Origin: Halobacillus naozhouensis
GTDB lineage: Bacteria; Bacillota; Bacilli; Bacillales; Halobacillaceae
DNA length: 64,000 bases
NCBI RefSeq assembly: GCF_029714185.1
Contig: NZ_CP121671.1
Span: 496,001-560,000 of the forward strand
Direction of reading: 5' to 3'
Shown here: piece after piece, positions 16,618 through 25,841 of the stretch
Position numbering within the stretch: position 1 is the stretch's first letter
Layout: each line of letters opens with the position of its first letter
Translations under genes and position numbers: made by a program
The notes under the pieces: generated by a model
Databases searched by the model: none
What the model was told of the DNA's origin: nothing
Seen by the model: only the letters and a program-made list of their open reading frames with translations

Positions 16618-17997
16618 TTAAATTCCTTGCATGATCATGGCATCAGCAACCCTAATGAATCCTGCGATATTTGCACCAATTACAAGGTTACCTGGGTATC
16701 CATGCTCTTCTGCTGCTTTAACACTGTTCTTGTGAATGTTAACCATTATTTTGTGTAAACTGGCATCTACTTCATCAAAAGACCAGGATAGACGTCCACT
16801 ATTTTGAGCCATTTCGAGAGCAGATACAGCTACACCTCCAGCATTTGCTGCTTTTGCTGGTGCAAACAGTACATCATTATTGTGGAAGATTTCGATAGCT
16901 TCAAGAGTGGAAGGCATATTTGCTCCTTCCCCGACGGCAGAAATCCCGTTCCCAACAAGTACAGAAGCTGCTTCGGTATCAAGTTCATTTTGTGTCGCGC
17001 ATGGAAGAGCAATATCACAAGGGATAGACCAAATATTATTACAGTTTTCAAAGTAGTATGCGCTCGGATATTCATCAATATATTGTTTGATCCGTTCATT
17101 GCGTTCGATCTTCAGTCGTTTCACTGTGTCGAGATCAATCCCATTCTCATCATAGATATAACCGTTGGAATCACTGCAGGCCACGACCTTTGCACCTAGG
17201 TGTTGCGCCTTTTCCATGGCAAAAAGCGATACGTTACCTGAACCGGAGACAACCACTGTTTTTCCATCAAAGCTTAATCCCTTAGTTTTAAGCATTTCTT
17301 CAACAAAATAGACGGTTCCATATCCTGTCGCCTCTGTACGTGCTAAACTTCCCCCGAAACCTGGGCTCTTACCAGTTAAAACGCCTGCTTCATAGGCACC
17401 GCGGAGTTTTTTGTACTGACCAAACATATATCCAATTTCACGCGGTCCGACACCGATATCTCCAGCTGGGACATCAATATCTGGACCGATATGATTAGCT
17501 AGTTCAGTCATGAAACTTTGGACAAAACGCATAATTTCTTGATCTGATTTTCCTTTAGGATCGAAGTCTGATCCTCCTTTTCCTCCACCAATGGGCTGCC
17601 CGGTGAGGGAGTTTTTGAATATTTGCTCAAACCCTAGGAATTTAACAATACTTGAATTAACGGAAGGGTGAAAACGAAGCCCTCCTTTATAAGGCCCGAT
17701 TGCGCTGTTGAATTGAACACGGAAACCGCGGTTGACCTGTACCATTCCCTGGTCATCCGTCCATGGCACTTGAAAGCTGATCATCCTTTCTGGTTCGACT
17801 ATTCTTTCAAGAATACCATGTTCCATATATTTGGGTTTCTTGATTAAAACCGGGACTAACGATTTGAGAGCCTCTTCTACTGCTTGATAAAATTCAGGCT
17901 CATGCGGGTTGCGTTGTTTTACTACCTCTAGAACTTTTTCTACATATTTCTCCGCCACTTGTGTCCCGGGTTTTTTAATTTTTTCTTGAATAGCCAT
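16618..17997 (-). CDS. gdhA: NADP-type glutamate dehydrogenase
   Basis: The enzyme interconverts 2-oxoglutarate plus ammonium and glutamate. The 459-residue length and sequence fit the hexameric GdhA group that usually prefers NADPH. GGLRFHPSVN, QPIGGGKGGSDFDPKGKS (catalytic Lys region) and VPAGDIGVGPREIGYM are clear, followed by the nucleotide fold VVSGSGNVS and the late KAANAGGVAVSALEM. The start has GGAGTCCCC upstream. A LysR-type gene is divergent on the other side of a 166-base gap, as is common for glutamate-metabolism regulators. Cofactor preference is inferred from family resemblance only. Confidence 0.94.
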   Translation of the reverse strand: MAIQEKIKKPGTQVAEKYVEKVLEVVKQRNPHEPEFYQAVEEALKSLVPVLIKKPKYMEHGILERIVEPERMISFQVPWTDDQGMVQVNRGFRVQFNSAIGPYKGGLRFHPSVNSSIVKFLGFEQIFKNSLTGQPIGGGKGGSDFDPKGKSDQEIMRFVQSFMTELANHIGPDIDVPAGDIGVGPREIGYMFGQYKKLRGAYEAGVLTGKSPGFGGSLARTEATGYGTVYFVEEMLKTKGLSFDGKTVVVSGSGNVSLFAMEKAQHLGAKVVACSDSNGYIYDENGIDLDTVKRLKIERNERIKQYIDEYPSAYYFENCNNIWSIPCDIALPCATQNELDTEAASVLVGNGISAVGEGANMPSTLEAIEIFHNNDVLFAPAKAANAGGVAVSALEMAQNSGRLSWSFDEVDASLHKIMVNIHKNSVKAAEEHGYPGNLVIGANIAGFIRVADAMIMQGI

Positions 17998-18163
17998 ATA
18001 TAGGGGACTCCTTTCGATTGGAATTTCTTTATGAATATGATTTCACATAATTTAAATAATTGTTATATCTACCGAAATATTTTATAATTTATAACTGATC
18101 TAATCAATGCAATAAACAGATAGAATCGATATCAGAATCAGATCGTTTTGAAAAGAGGTGCTC

Positions 18164-19075
18164 ATGAGTTTGGAATTAAAACAGATTAAATATTTTATGG
18201 AAGTAGCTGAACATGAGCATGTTACAGAAGCAGCGCTTAATTTGAATATTGCACAATCTGCGGTCAGCAGACAGATTTTCAATTTGGAGTCTGAATTAAA
18301 TGTAGATCTTTTTGTTCGAGATGGCAGAAATGTACGTCTCACACAAATAGGGAAAACTTTCTATGAGCATATGCAAAAGGCAGTAGTGGTCATTGAGAAT
18401 GCTCGTAGAGAAGTTATGGAGTACTCAGATCCTGAAAAAGGCACGATAAATATTGGTTTTCCAAGTAGTATGGCCGCTTTTACCATGCCAATGGCTATAT
18501 CCGCCTTCCGCAAGATTTACCCAGACGTTAAATTCAATTTGAGTCAAGGTTCTTATTATCAACTTATAGAAAGGGTTATGAAGGGCGATATAAATTTGGC
18601 TTTGCTGGCCCCTCTTCCTAGTAATAAGGAAAAAATCCTAGGGGATATTCTTTTCTCTGAAAAAATTGTTGCCTTATTGCCAGCTGATCACCCCCTTGCT
18701 AATAATCATGTTATTAACATTAGCGATCTGAAAGGGGACGCTTTTGTTATGTTTCCCGAAGGTTTTATATTACGTGACATTATTTTTGAAGCATGTTTAA
18801 AAATAGGTTTTAAACCTGACGTTACCTTTGAAGGGGAGGATATTGATGCTATAAAAGGGTTGGTTTCGGCAGGACTCGGAATAGCTCTGATCCCGGAAAT
18901 AACCTTAGTCGACAGTTTGCCCAGAAATACAGTGAAGGCAGAACTATGTGAACAGCAAATGACCCGGACGGTCGGTGTGATCAGTTCCAGTGAACGTCAG
19001 TTGCTTCCAACTGAACAGAGGTTTTATCAATTTCTCAAGGGATTTTTCACAAGGTTGGAGGGATTTAGAAATTGA
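18164..19075 (+). CDS. LysR-type transcription regulator (GltC-like)
   Basis: This 303-residue LysR-family regulator starts at ATG 18164 behind AAAGAGGTG. The N-terminal helix-turn-helix reads LKQIKYFMEVAEHEHVTEAA and AQSAVSRQIFNLESELNVDLF (residues 4-50), followed by the two-lobed effector domain starting at GTINIGFPSS. The HEHVTEAA wording is typical of the GltC branch. It is divergent from gdhA and shares its upstream region, so control of gdhA is plausible but not proven. I found no certain operator in the gap. Confidence 0.88.
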   Translation: MSLELKQIKYFMEVAEHEHVTEAALNLNIAQSAVSRQIFNLESELNVDLFVRDGRNVRLTQIGKTFYEHMQKAVVVIENARREVMEYSDPEKGTINIGFPSSMAAFTMPMAISAFRKIYPDVKFNLSQGSYYQLIERVMKGDINLALLAPLPSNKEKILGDILFSEKIVALLPADHPLANNHVINISDLKGDAFVMFPEGFILRDIIFEACLKIGFKPDVTFEGEDIDAIKGLVSAGLGIALIPEITLVDSLPRNTVKAELCEQQMTRTVGVISSSERQLLPTEQRFYQFLKGFFTRLEGFRN

Positions 19076-19212
19076 TTCACAACCTGTAATTTTTCCTCCT
19101 CAGGACATGTTTGGACGATTAAAAAATAGAAGAGCGATAATTAGAAGTAGATTTGACGGCGATGTTGGAGAATGAATTTTTATCATCTTTATTACTAGTA
19201 AGGAGGGGTAAA

Positions 19213-19665
19213 ATGGACAAATTCATGGAACGAGCAGTAGAATTAGCAGCAGAAAATGTTCGTGAGAGCGGCCAGCCTTTTGGCGCAGTACTTGTGGAGG
19301 ATAACAAGATAGTGTCAGAAGGCGTGAATGAGTTGCATAAAGCTTATGATGTTAGCGGCCATGCTGAATTATTGGCTATCCGGCGCGCGCAAGAACAATT
19401 ACAAACAAATGACCTATCAGGTTATACTATGTATGCAAGTGGAGAACCTTGTCCAATGTGTCTATCGGCAATGTATTTTGCTGGAATCGAAAAGGTCTTT
19501 TATTGTGCGTCAGTTGAAAATGCGGTGGAAGCAGGGTTAGGAAAATCAAAAATTATATATGAGGATTTACAAAAAACAAAAGGGGAACGTATGCTTTCGA
19601 TGATACAAATGCCATTGGATGAAGGAGAGGAAGATCCAATGAAACTTTGGAAAATGCGACCATAA
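19213..19665 (+). CDS. Zinc-dependent cytosine/guanine deaminase family protein
   Basis: The start at 19213 follows AAGGAGGGG; the product has 150 residues. The zinc site is complete: HAE (near residue 52), with PCPMC (near residues 83-87) providing the two cysteines. Overall pattern and size resemble B. subtilis guanine deaminase GuaD, which converts guanine to xanthine, although other nucleobases are possible. A terminator follows. It stands alone, downstream of the LysR gene. Confidence 0.85.
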   Translation: MDKFMERAVELAAENVRESGQPFGAVLVEDNKIVSEGVNELHKAYDVSGHAELLAIRRAQEQLQTNDLSGYTMYASGEPCPMCLSAMYFAGIEKVFYCASVENAVEAGLGKSKIIYEDLQKTKGERMLSMIQMPLDEGEEDPMKLWKMRP

Positions 19666-19765
19666 CGACAAGCAGTTATAAATTTTATGCATATGAAAAT
19701 ATACGTTTTTGGGCTTTCAGGATGACTAGAGGGACCTAATCAAAACATAACTAAATAAAACAACC

Positions 19766-19815
19766 AAGCTGCCAATGCTAGAAATTCAATATGACTTTGG
19801 CAGCTTCGTTTTTAA
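19766..19815 (+). terminator. Terminator of the deaminase gene
   Basis: AAGCTGCCAA and TTGGCAGCTT arms around a 21-base loop are followed by CGTTTTT. Confidence 0.85.
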
Positions 19816-19942
19816 AGGGGCATACACACGTGGGCAAAAGGCTTTCCTGTCAGCATTAATAGGTCCATTTCAGTATTCATTTCCAGGAAACCACAAGAAA
19901 ATAAGTGCTCTTGAGTTTACCTAGGAAATTTACACTTCATAA

Positions 19943-20137
19943 TTACCAGTAGTATTGACGCCGCGGGTCAAAACTCCACGGAGCTCTATATCTATGCCAC
20001 CTTCCAGACATCCCTCCGCCTTAGCCAGGGAGCGGGATTTGAGGAAACATACCACCGCCTGGCATTCCGCCACCTTGCCGGTCTTGACCGCCTTGCCCCT
20101 GCTGGTGACGATTGGATCAAACCGCTTGATAAGGATT
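19943..20137 (-). pseudogene. Decayed Gly/Gln/Pro-rich coding remnant
   Basis: One minus-strand frame reads HQQGQGGQDRQGGGMPGGGM, then a proline-rich stretch, a TAA at 20021-20023, and continues GGGMSGRWHRYRAPW and SFDPRRQYYW to a stop at 19943. The biased composition in one frame on both sides of the stop suggests a former glycine-rich, possibly coat-like protein. The local GC content is clearly above that of the neighbours. No start codon or ribosome site is evident. The rest of the 19816-20277 stretch shows no gene. Confidence 0.4.
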
Positions 20138-20277
20138 GAAGTAAAACATGATGGGAGTTACTACTAGTTACTCCTAATAAGAAAGTATCATGGAACTTCT
20201 TTTTTAAACTGCATAATAATTGAAGTGAGAGAAAACAAAGGATGTCAGGGAGAAATAAATAGAGGGAGTGAATCCAT

Positions 20278-20784
20278 ATGTATCACTGCGGAGGATTTTG
20301 GACCTGTGTTTCACCTGATGCTTGGATAACGAGTGGGGGGACATTAATAGGGGCATTTCTGGGAGCATTAATTGCGGGTCTGATCACACTGCGTGCAAAT
20401 AAAAAGATGATTGTATGGCAGGAAAGACTGAGAACAAGAGATAAAGACGACTATTTTAAGATCATTTCCCAACAATTCATAGATCAATTTGAGTTAATTC
20501 ATTCCAAGGTCCAGGTAGTAATAGACACAAACTTCGATAAAAAAATCTCAAAAGAGGTTGGTCACTATATATCAAGTAAAATAAATACTATCGATTCGAC
20601 TATTGATATCAAACAAATGAATCCTGGAGATTATAAAGTTTTTAATAAGTTGTTAGAAGGCTATCGGTATATATCATATGAATTAGTCTATATGCTCGAT
20701 GAACGTTCACCTAACTTAGAAGTCATGAACATCATTAAAACGGAAATGGAAAATACATTAAAGCAACTTAAAAACACCCCTTAA
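20278..20784 (+). CDS. Hypothetical single-helix membrane protein
   Basis: The 168-residue product is not recognised. A GAGGGAG ribosome site lies before the ATG. Residues 19-40 (SGGTLIGAFLGALIAGLITL) form one glycine-rich membrane helix, followed by a positively charged edge RANKKM and a long hydrophilic, probably helical C-terminal part of about 125 residues. The layout suggests a membrane-anchored cytoplasmic protein. The first residues MYHCGGFWTCVS carry two cysteines. It has no operon partner. Confidence 0.6.
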   Translation: MYHCGGFWTCVSPDAWITSGGTLIGAFLGALIAGLITLRANKKMIVWQERLRTRDKDDYFKIISQQFIDQFELIHSKVQVVIDTNFDKKISKEVGHYISSKINTIDSTIDIKQMNPGDYKVFNKLLEGYRYISYELVYMLDERSPNLEVMNIIKTEMENTLKQLKNTP

Positions 20785-20830
20785 CCTTATGATTAGTCTC
20801 TTCTCTTGTAATCATTACTAATTAGACATA

Positions 20831-20859
20831 AAAAAAACGCCGAGGATAAGTCCCCGGCA
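20831..20859 (-). terminator. Terminator of the CAP-domain gene
   Basis: On the minus strand GCCGGGGA and TCCTCGGC arms around CTTA are followed by a run of eight T after one G. Confidence 0.9.
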
Positions 20860-20877
20860 GGTAGAATAATAGTTCTC

Positions 20878-21717
20878 TTATTTACCAATGAACATTTGAG
20901 TCCAGTAGTTTCCTTGTTCCACATACCCTACACCAATGTGTGTGAAGGAAGGGTTCATGATATTTTTACGGTGGCCTTCACTGTTCATCCATCCTTGAAC
21001 CACTTCTTGTGGAGAAGTTTGTCCCATCGCAATGTTTTCTCCAGCACTACGATAGTCAATACCATATGCATTCATCATATCAAACGGTGACCCGTATGTC
21101 GGGCTGTTGTGTGAAAAGTAATTTTTTTGCTGCATATCAAGAGATTTGTCTCCTGCTACTTTACTCAATTCTACATCTAATTTCAGTGGTTCTAGTCCTG
21201 CTTGAGTACGCTCAGCGTTCGTTAGTTCTACAACCTTTTTCTCAAATGCTGACACGACAGAATTGTCGGCAGCTTGTTCTGTTTGTTCCTTAGCTTGAGC
21301 TGTTTCTTCGGCTTTTGGTTGAGCCTCAGCTTTAGTTGGTTGTTTTGGCTGCGCTTCAGCTTTAGCTGGCTGCTCTGCAGCTTGGGCTGGTTGTTGCTCA
21401 GCCTTAGCCGGTTGTGGCTGCTGGTCTTCTTTAGCGGGTGTGCTAGGCTCTTCTGTTTGTTTTTGAGCTTTCTGAGGTGTTTCTGTTTGCTGCTTAGCTG
21501 GAGCAGGTTTTTCAGATCCAGTCTGGGTCTTTTCCATTTGTTTTAAAATCGATTGAATGGAGCTGCCCTCCTGGAAATTCCCGATTAGTGACTCCCAGTT
21601 TGTCACACAATCTATATTAATGTTCTTCTGGTCTGCGGTTGACGCTTGTGTTGCTGCTGGAGCAAATAAAAGCGATGCCGCTACGGCTCCAGAAATGATA
21701 AATGAAATACCTTTCAT
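20878..21717 (-). CDS. Secreted CAP-domain protein (YkwD-like)
   Basis: The 279-residue product has a signal peptide (residues 1-26, ending AATQAS), a short N-terminal segment, a low-complexity linker rich in Pro, Ala, Glu, Gln and Lys (about residues 65-150), and a C-terminal CAP/SCP domain. CAP landmarks are VVELTNAERTQAGL, SLDMQQKNYFSHNSP, GENIAMG and SEGHRKNIMNPSFTHIGVGY. Related B. subtilis YkwD and YlbC are extracellular; their activity is unclear. AAGGAGGAAG lies before the ATG. The linker probably spans or binds cell wall, by composition. Confidence 0.9.
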   Translation of the reverse strand: MKGISFIISGAVAASLLFAPAATQASTADQKNINIDCVTNWESLIGNFQEGSSIQSILKQMEKTQTGSEKPAPAKQQTETPQKAQKQTEEPSTPAKEDQQPQPAKAEQQPAQAAEQPAKAEAQPKQPTKAEAQPKAEETAQAKEQTEQAADNSVVSAFEKKVVELTNAERTQAGLEPLKLDVELSKVAGDKSLDMQQKNYFSHNSPTYGSPFDMMNAYGIDYRSAGENIAMGQTSPQEVVQGWMNSEGHRKNIMNPSFTHIGVGYVEQGNYWTQMFIGK

Positions 21718-22157
21718 GTTTTACTTCCTCCTTTTGGGTTTTTGTCTTTCCGACTCTTTTATACTACCATCCGATTTTTGTAATATATTAGGATAAATTT
21801 GGTTAACTCTATTTTTCTAGTACGAATAAGCTGACAAACTAGCTATTTACATTAAATGACTCCAATAATCCTTGATGACACGGGGGATTACCTAATTTGC
21901 CCTTCATGGATAAAATCATCATGCATTGGAATATTTATGATTTGGTAGAAAAATATTAACAATGCATTTAGGTTGACAGGTGTTGAAACGGCAAAGTTTT
22001 GTTACGAATGTTACTCAAACATTACAATTGTTTACTGCTTATTAGGAAAAAAGGGACTCGTCTCCTTTAAATAATGGAAGAAATTTATTAATCCATCTAA
22101 TGTGAACGAAAAAACCGGATAAAAAAATGAAAGCAGGGAGGAGCAGGAAAACCTAAA
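21718..22157. other. Intergenic region without a recognised gene
   Basis: The 440 bases between the CAP-domain gene and the next terminator are AT-rich, with no open frame that has a ribosome site and no clear RNA fold. They should hold the promoter of the minus-strand CAP gene near 21730-21800; I could not define it. Confidence 0.5.
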
Positions 22158-22190
22158 AATCCCGTACCACCCTCAGAGTGGTACGGGATT
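22158..22190 (-). terminator. Terminator of the hydrolase gene
   Basis: A perfect 13-base stem (AATCCCGTACCAC and its complement) around an 8-base loop; on the minus strand it runs into TTTTTAGG. Confidence 0.85.
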
Positions 22191-22209
22191 ACTTATCTAG
22201 CCACAGTAG

Positions 22210-23190
22210 TTACAAAGCGGCATAATGATATACACCGTTTCTCAACACCTTATTAATATTACCCTTTTTTTCTAAATAATCGAGTTGCCCAATAATCTCT
22301 GACATGACTAAGGAGAATTGTTGTTCGTAAGTAGAGCCGTAATAGTTTTGAGCGATTTCTCTGCCTGTTGAAGCGCCCTTTTCAATAAGGGAAATGATTT
22401 TATTTCCTTTTTGATCGATACGGTTTAACCTTTTTTTAACTAATGCCTGTGGGTTATGAATAACAGACCCATGGCCAGAATAGACAAGTTGAACGGGTAA
22501 GGAAGCAATAGCCTTCAATGATTCGACGCTTTGGCTTAGCGTCGGCAGTCGTTCTCCGTTCTCATCAGGCTCGACTAAAGCGTTACTGGAGATGTGTTGA
22601 ATGAGGACATCAGCTCCTAATAAAGTCCGTGATGTTTCCTCCCAGAGCCCAATCTGATCAGGAGCGTGTCCTGGAAAGTGGAGAACGCTTAAACCATCAA
22701 GAGGGGCTTCCTCAATTGGCGAAAGGTCTGCCTTTACAGCTAGGTGACGGTTATTTTCCAGAGAGCGTTTTAAGTGGTTAACTTGTTCCTCACCTTTTTC
22801 CTTGCAGTCAAACTCTTCATATAATGTGTAAAAAAACTGGATACGTTTTTTTAGGAATGCCTCATCTCTTTGCAAGCGAGGAAAGGCCTTTTTATGAGCG
22901 TAAACAGGGATATTATGTTGTGCAACTAATTGATTCACCAAACCACAATGATCGATGTGGTGATGACTGAGGACAATGCCTGTGAGATCTTCAAGTTTAA
23001 ATTGGTTTTCTTTTAAAGTTTGCTTAAGTGCATACCAGTATGAATCTCCTGTCCAGCCCGCATCAAATAACAGTAACTGGTTCTTTGTTGAAAGAAGATA
23101 GAAATTTACTGTTTTTAAACTCCCCGGAGTGGGGATACATATCGGATGAATTTTAAAAGTAGTCGTCTGAGATTCAATCAGTATGACCAC
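22210..23190 (-). CDS. Metallo-beta-lactamase-fold hydrolase 1
   Basis: GTG is taken as start, giving 326 residues; AAAAGGGG lies just before it. LSHHHIDHCG is the HxHxDH metal motif, followed by FPGHAPDQIG, LLGADVLIQ (bridging Asp) and YSGHGSVI (last His). After the core a C-terminal winged-helix-like part (about residues 250-326) is present, as in the second MBL gene at 29759 of identical length. Such proteins often act as thioesterases or lactonases; the substrate here is unknown. It is transcribed away from the ferredoxin gene with its own terminator. Confidence 0.85.
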   Translation of the reverse strand: MVILIESQTTTFKIHPICIPTPGSLKTVNFYLLSTKNQLLLFDAGWTGDSYWYALKQTLKENQFKLEDLTGIVLSHHHIDHCGLVNQLVAQHNIPVYAHKKAFPRLQRDEAFLKKRIQFFYTLYEEFDCKEKGEEQVNHLKRSLENNRHLAVKADLSPIEEAPLDGLSVLHFPGHAPDQIGLWEETSRTLLGADVLIQHISSNALVEPDENGERLPTLSQSVESLKAIASLPVQLVYSGHGSVIHNPQALVKKRLNRIDQKGNKIISLIEKGASTGREIAQNYYGSTYEQQFSLVMSEIIGQLDYLEKKGNINKVLRNGVYHYAAL

Positions 23191-23335
23191 GCCCCTTTTT
23201 ATAAAGTTCTACTCACCCCGCAGAGGGATCTTTTGCTAGAATTATACCTCATTTAATAGATGCGTTCCATTTTAATCAAGAGATAACGGTTTTTTTAAAA
23301 CATTACCGCCCTAACTAACTGATTCCCACCTTTAC

Positions 23336-23581
23336 TTATTTACTCGTTACTGTAGAGTGAAAGGGTTCCTCAGCAACCTTAATAGATTCAGTAGGGCAGC
23401 CTTCTTCGGCATCAAGTAAATCCTCTGCTAATTCTCCAACAATTTCAGTGATACCTTTGTTATCGTCCAGAATAGCATCAGCCAATCCTTCATCATCATA
23501 ACCAAAAATATCAGGAGCCGTATCACCACATGCTCCACAAGCGATGCATGTATCTTTATCAACCATAGTAAATTTAGCCAA
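23336..23581 (-). CDS. fer: [4Fe-4S] ferredoxin
   Basis: This 81-residue acidic protein has Cys at positions 12, 15 and 18 (CIACGAC) and Cys 62 in EGCPTES, enough for one [4Fe-4S] cluster, as in B. subtilis Fer. The start is TTG at 23581 behind AGGAGGTCG. It lies 26 bases downstream of a ferredoxin-NADP reductase gene on the same strand, so the two probably form an electron-transfer pair. The nearby oxygenase genes (paaABC) lack a reductase subunit, so this pair could serve them. Confidence 0.93.
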   Translation of the reverse strand: MAKFTMVDKDTCIACGACGDTAPDIFGYDDEGLADAILDDNKGITEIVGELAEDLLDAEEGCPTESIKVAEEPFHSTVTSK

Positions 23582-23607
23582 TTTTATCGACCTCCTGTGA
23601 AAAATTT

Positions 23608-24615
23608 TTAAGCAAACACACTTGTGCTGTGTTTCGGCTGAACCTTGGCTTTAGGATCCATATAAGCTTTTGCGTTATTTACGGCGGTAGGGCCTTCGCC
23701 AAATCCGCTGGCAATTAACTTCACTTTTCCATCATACGTACAAATATCTCCAGCCGCATAAACCCCCGGAACAGCTGTCTCCATCTTGGAGTTAACGACA
23801 ATTGAATTTTTTTCAATTTCTAATCCCCAATTTTTCATGGGCCCAAGAGAGGCTAAGAATCCAAAATTCACAATCACGTCATCTACTTTAATACAATGCT
23901 GATCGTCTTCCTTCTTAGTGTGTCTGATTACGGTTTCATGGATTAATTCCTCATTTCCATTAAACAGTTCGGGTTTATATGGGGTTTTAATGGAAACCTT
24001 GCTATTAAAAAGTTGTTCAACGCTATGTTCATGGGCTCTGAATTTATCTCTTCGGTGAACAAGAGTAACTTGTTTCGCCAAAGGCTCTAACATGAGGGCC
24101 CAGTCAACAGCGGAATCCCCTCCTCCAAAGAGCAGGACGTTTTTATCCTGGAATCGATTTAAGTCTTTAATATGATAATGAAGGTTTTTCCCTTCATATT
24201 GTAGGGCATTCTCTAAATCTAGTTTTCTAGGGCTGAATGCGCCATTTCCTGCTGTTATGATGACGGTTTTTGTATAATGTACTCCTTGGTTTGTTGTTAA
24301 CTTGAGGGTCTGATCTTCCAGAACTTCTAAATCCTCAACCATTTCTTCTAAACAAACGGTAGGGTTAAAATAATTAGCCTGCTCTGTTAAACGATCAACT
24401 AGGTCCTGGGCTTTTACTTTAGGAAAACCTCCTACATCATAAATGTATTTTTCTGGGTATAATGCTGTAAGCTGACCGCCCAGATGCGGTAAACTTTCTA
24501 CAATTTTGACTGATGATTGTCTCATTCCTGCATAAAAGGCAGTAAAGAGTCCTACTGGTCCTCCACCAATAATCGTAATGTCATACACCTTTTCGTCCTG
24601 GTAGAACGTGTGCAA
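23608..24615 (-). CDS. Ferredoxin-NADP(+) reductase, YumC type
   Basis: The 335-residue flavoprotein is of the thioredoxin-reductase-like class of Bacillus ferredoxin reductases, which move electrons between NADPH and ferredoxin. FAD site: DITIIGGGPVGLFTAFYAGM (residues 12-31). NADPH site: NVLLFGGGDSAVDWALML (near residue 160). Late FAD motif: PGVYAAGDICTY. No CxxC redox pair is present, which separates it from thioredoxin reductase. The start is TTG at 24615 behind GGAGGG. It is the first gene of a pair with ferredoxin and divergent from the aromatic-degradation cluster. Confidence 0.92.
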   Translation of the reverse strand: MHTFYQDEKVYDITIIGGGPVGLFTAFYAGMRQSSVKIVESLPHLGGQLTALYPEKYIYDVGGFPKVKAQDLVDRLTEQANYFNPTVCLEEMVEDLEVLEDQTLKLTTNQGVHYTKTVIITAGNGAFSPRKLDLENALQYEGKNLHYHIKDLNRFQDKNVLLFGGGDSAVDWALMLEPLAKQVTLVHRRDKFRAHEHSVEQLFNSKVSIKTPYKPELFNGNEELIHETVIRHTKKEDDQHCIKVDDVIVNFGFLASLGPMKNWGLEIEKNSIVVNSKMETAVPGVYAAGDICTYDGKVKLIASGFGEGPTAVNNAKAYMDPKAKVQPKHSTSVFA

Positions 24616-24867
24616 TAAAATCCCTCCAAATTATATTATGTTTTATTTACTATCGTAATTTATAAATAATATATAACAGGTTTCCTAAGGTGTCAAATGG
24701 TTTTTAGCCATCTAAAAGCAGTCATAAATCAGCTGGAATGCAATGAGTAGTCACATTAAGGCCTTTAAAATATATAAGATTCAGAAAAATGGCAGTATAT
24801 AAAAGGAAATGGAAGATAACGATTAATTACACGGCTTTAACTGTAATATATTGGGCAATTTGAGGGT

Positions 24868-24896
24868 TTGAAAAAGCAGCCTACATTCCTTATATT
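24868..24896 (+). promoter_or_regulatory. Promoter before crotonase copy 1
   Basis: TTGAAA (24868-24873) and TATATT (24891-24896) are 17 bases apart, 53 bases before the start codon. The rest of the 334-base divergent gap (24616-24949) shows no gene. Confidence 0.6.
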
Positions 24897-24949
24897 ATGT
24901 ATATAGAACGTTAGCTTTTAAATAATAATGAAATTTAGGAGGAATTAAA

Positions 24950-25741
24950 ATGGCTACAGCAACTGAAAACAAATTGACGGTAACAAAGAACAATGGGATT
25001 GCAGAAGTCCACATTCACGTGAACAAGTCTAACTCTTACAATTTGGACTTTTACCGCGAATTGAATGCAGCGATTGATGAGATCCGCTTCGATAATGACA
25101 TTAAGGTCGCCGTGCTCATGAGTGACATGCCGAAATTCTTCTCAGCCGGGGCGGATGTTTCGTTCCTGAAATCCGCTGAACCGAAATTCAAAACACAGTT
25201 TTGCCTGTTCTGTAATGAAACCTTAGATAAAATCGCGCGTTCACCGCAAATCTGGATTGCTTGTTTAGAAGGCCATACCGTAGGAGGCGGCCTTGAAATG
25301 GCACTTGCTTGCGACCTTCGTTTTATGGGCGATGCCGCAGGGAAAATCGGACTTCCGGAAATCAGCCTTGGTGTGTTAGCCGGGACAGGCGGAACGCAGC
25401 GTCTGGCTCGTCAAGTTGGCCATTCTAAAGCACTGGATATGAACATTACGGGGGATACGATTTCCCCGCAAGAAGCGCTGGACATCCAACTCGTGGATAA
25501 AGTGTATCCACAAGAGGAAACACGTGAAAAGACGTTAGCTTATGCCGAGAAAGTGGCCAGCCAAGCGACATATGCTGCTTCTAACATTAAGCTATCCATC
25601 ATGAATGGGAAGGAAATGCCGTTGAACGCAGCGATCCGTTACGAAGGGGAATTGCAGAATCTGTTGTTCCGTTCCGAAGATGCTCAGGAAGGCTTGAGTG
25701 CTTTCTTAGAAAAACGTGAGGCGGACTGGAGCGGGAAGTAA
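24950..25741 (+). CDS. Enoyl-CoA hydratase/crotonase family protein, copy 1
   Basis: The product (263 residues) has the crotonase fold: FSAGADVSFLK forms the oxyanion-hole region, GHTVGGGLEMALACDLRF and KIGLPEISLG carry both catalytic Glu positions of classic hydratases, and GTGGTQRLARQVG follows. The protein differs from the gene at 36395 only at residue 2 (Ala or Thr), while the DNA differs at about 19 positions, nearly all silent. The start follows TTTAGGAGGAAT. It has its own promoter and a terminator directly behind, so it is probably transcribed alone, in front of the aromatic-CoA cluster. Confidence 0.9.
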   Translation: MATATENKLTVTKNNGIAEVHIHVNKSNSYNLDFYRELNAAIDEIRFDNDIKVAVLMSDMPKFFSAGADVSFLKSAEPKFKTQFCLFCNETLDKIARSPQIWIACLEGHTVGGGLEMALACDLRFMGDAAGKIGLPEISLGVLAGTGGTQRLARQVGHSKALDMNITGDTISPQEALDIQLVDKVYPQEETREKTLAYAEKVASQATYAASNIKLSIMNGKEMPLNAAIRYEGELQNLLFRSEDAQEGLSAFLEKREADWSGK

Positions 25742-25766
25742 ATTTTGGATTATTAAGATGAGGAGG

Positions 25767-25797
25767 GGCGGTATCGGTGTTCCGGTATCGCCTTTTT
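25767..25797 (+). terminator. Terminator after crotonase copy 1
   Basis: GGCGGTATCGG and CCGGTATCGCC pair with two G-T wobbles around TGTT, followed by TTTTT. Confidence 0.8.
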
Positions 25798-25841
25798 AGT
25801 CATTGTGAAGCGCACGATTATTCTAATGGAGGTGACGGACG

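Noticed and set aside
16504..16758. 84-codon + strand ORF
   Set aside because: It runs through the gdhA terminator hairpins and the antisense of the gdhA 3' end, with no ribosome site.
16804..17199. 131-codon + strand ORF
   Set aside because: It lies wholly opposite gdhA, whose frame is intact with all family motifs, so it is a shadow frame.
21274..21546. Leucine/serine/phenylalanine-rich + strand ORF
   Set aside because: It is antisense to the Pro/Ala/Gln/Lys-rich linker of the CAP-domain protein; its composition is a by-product of that codon pattern.
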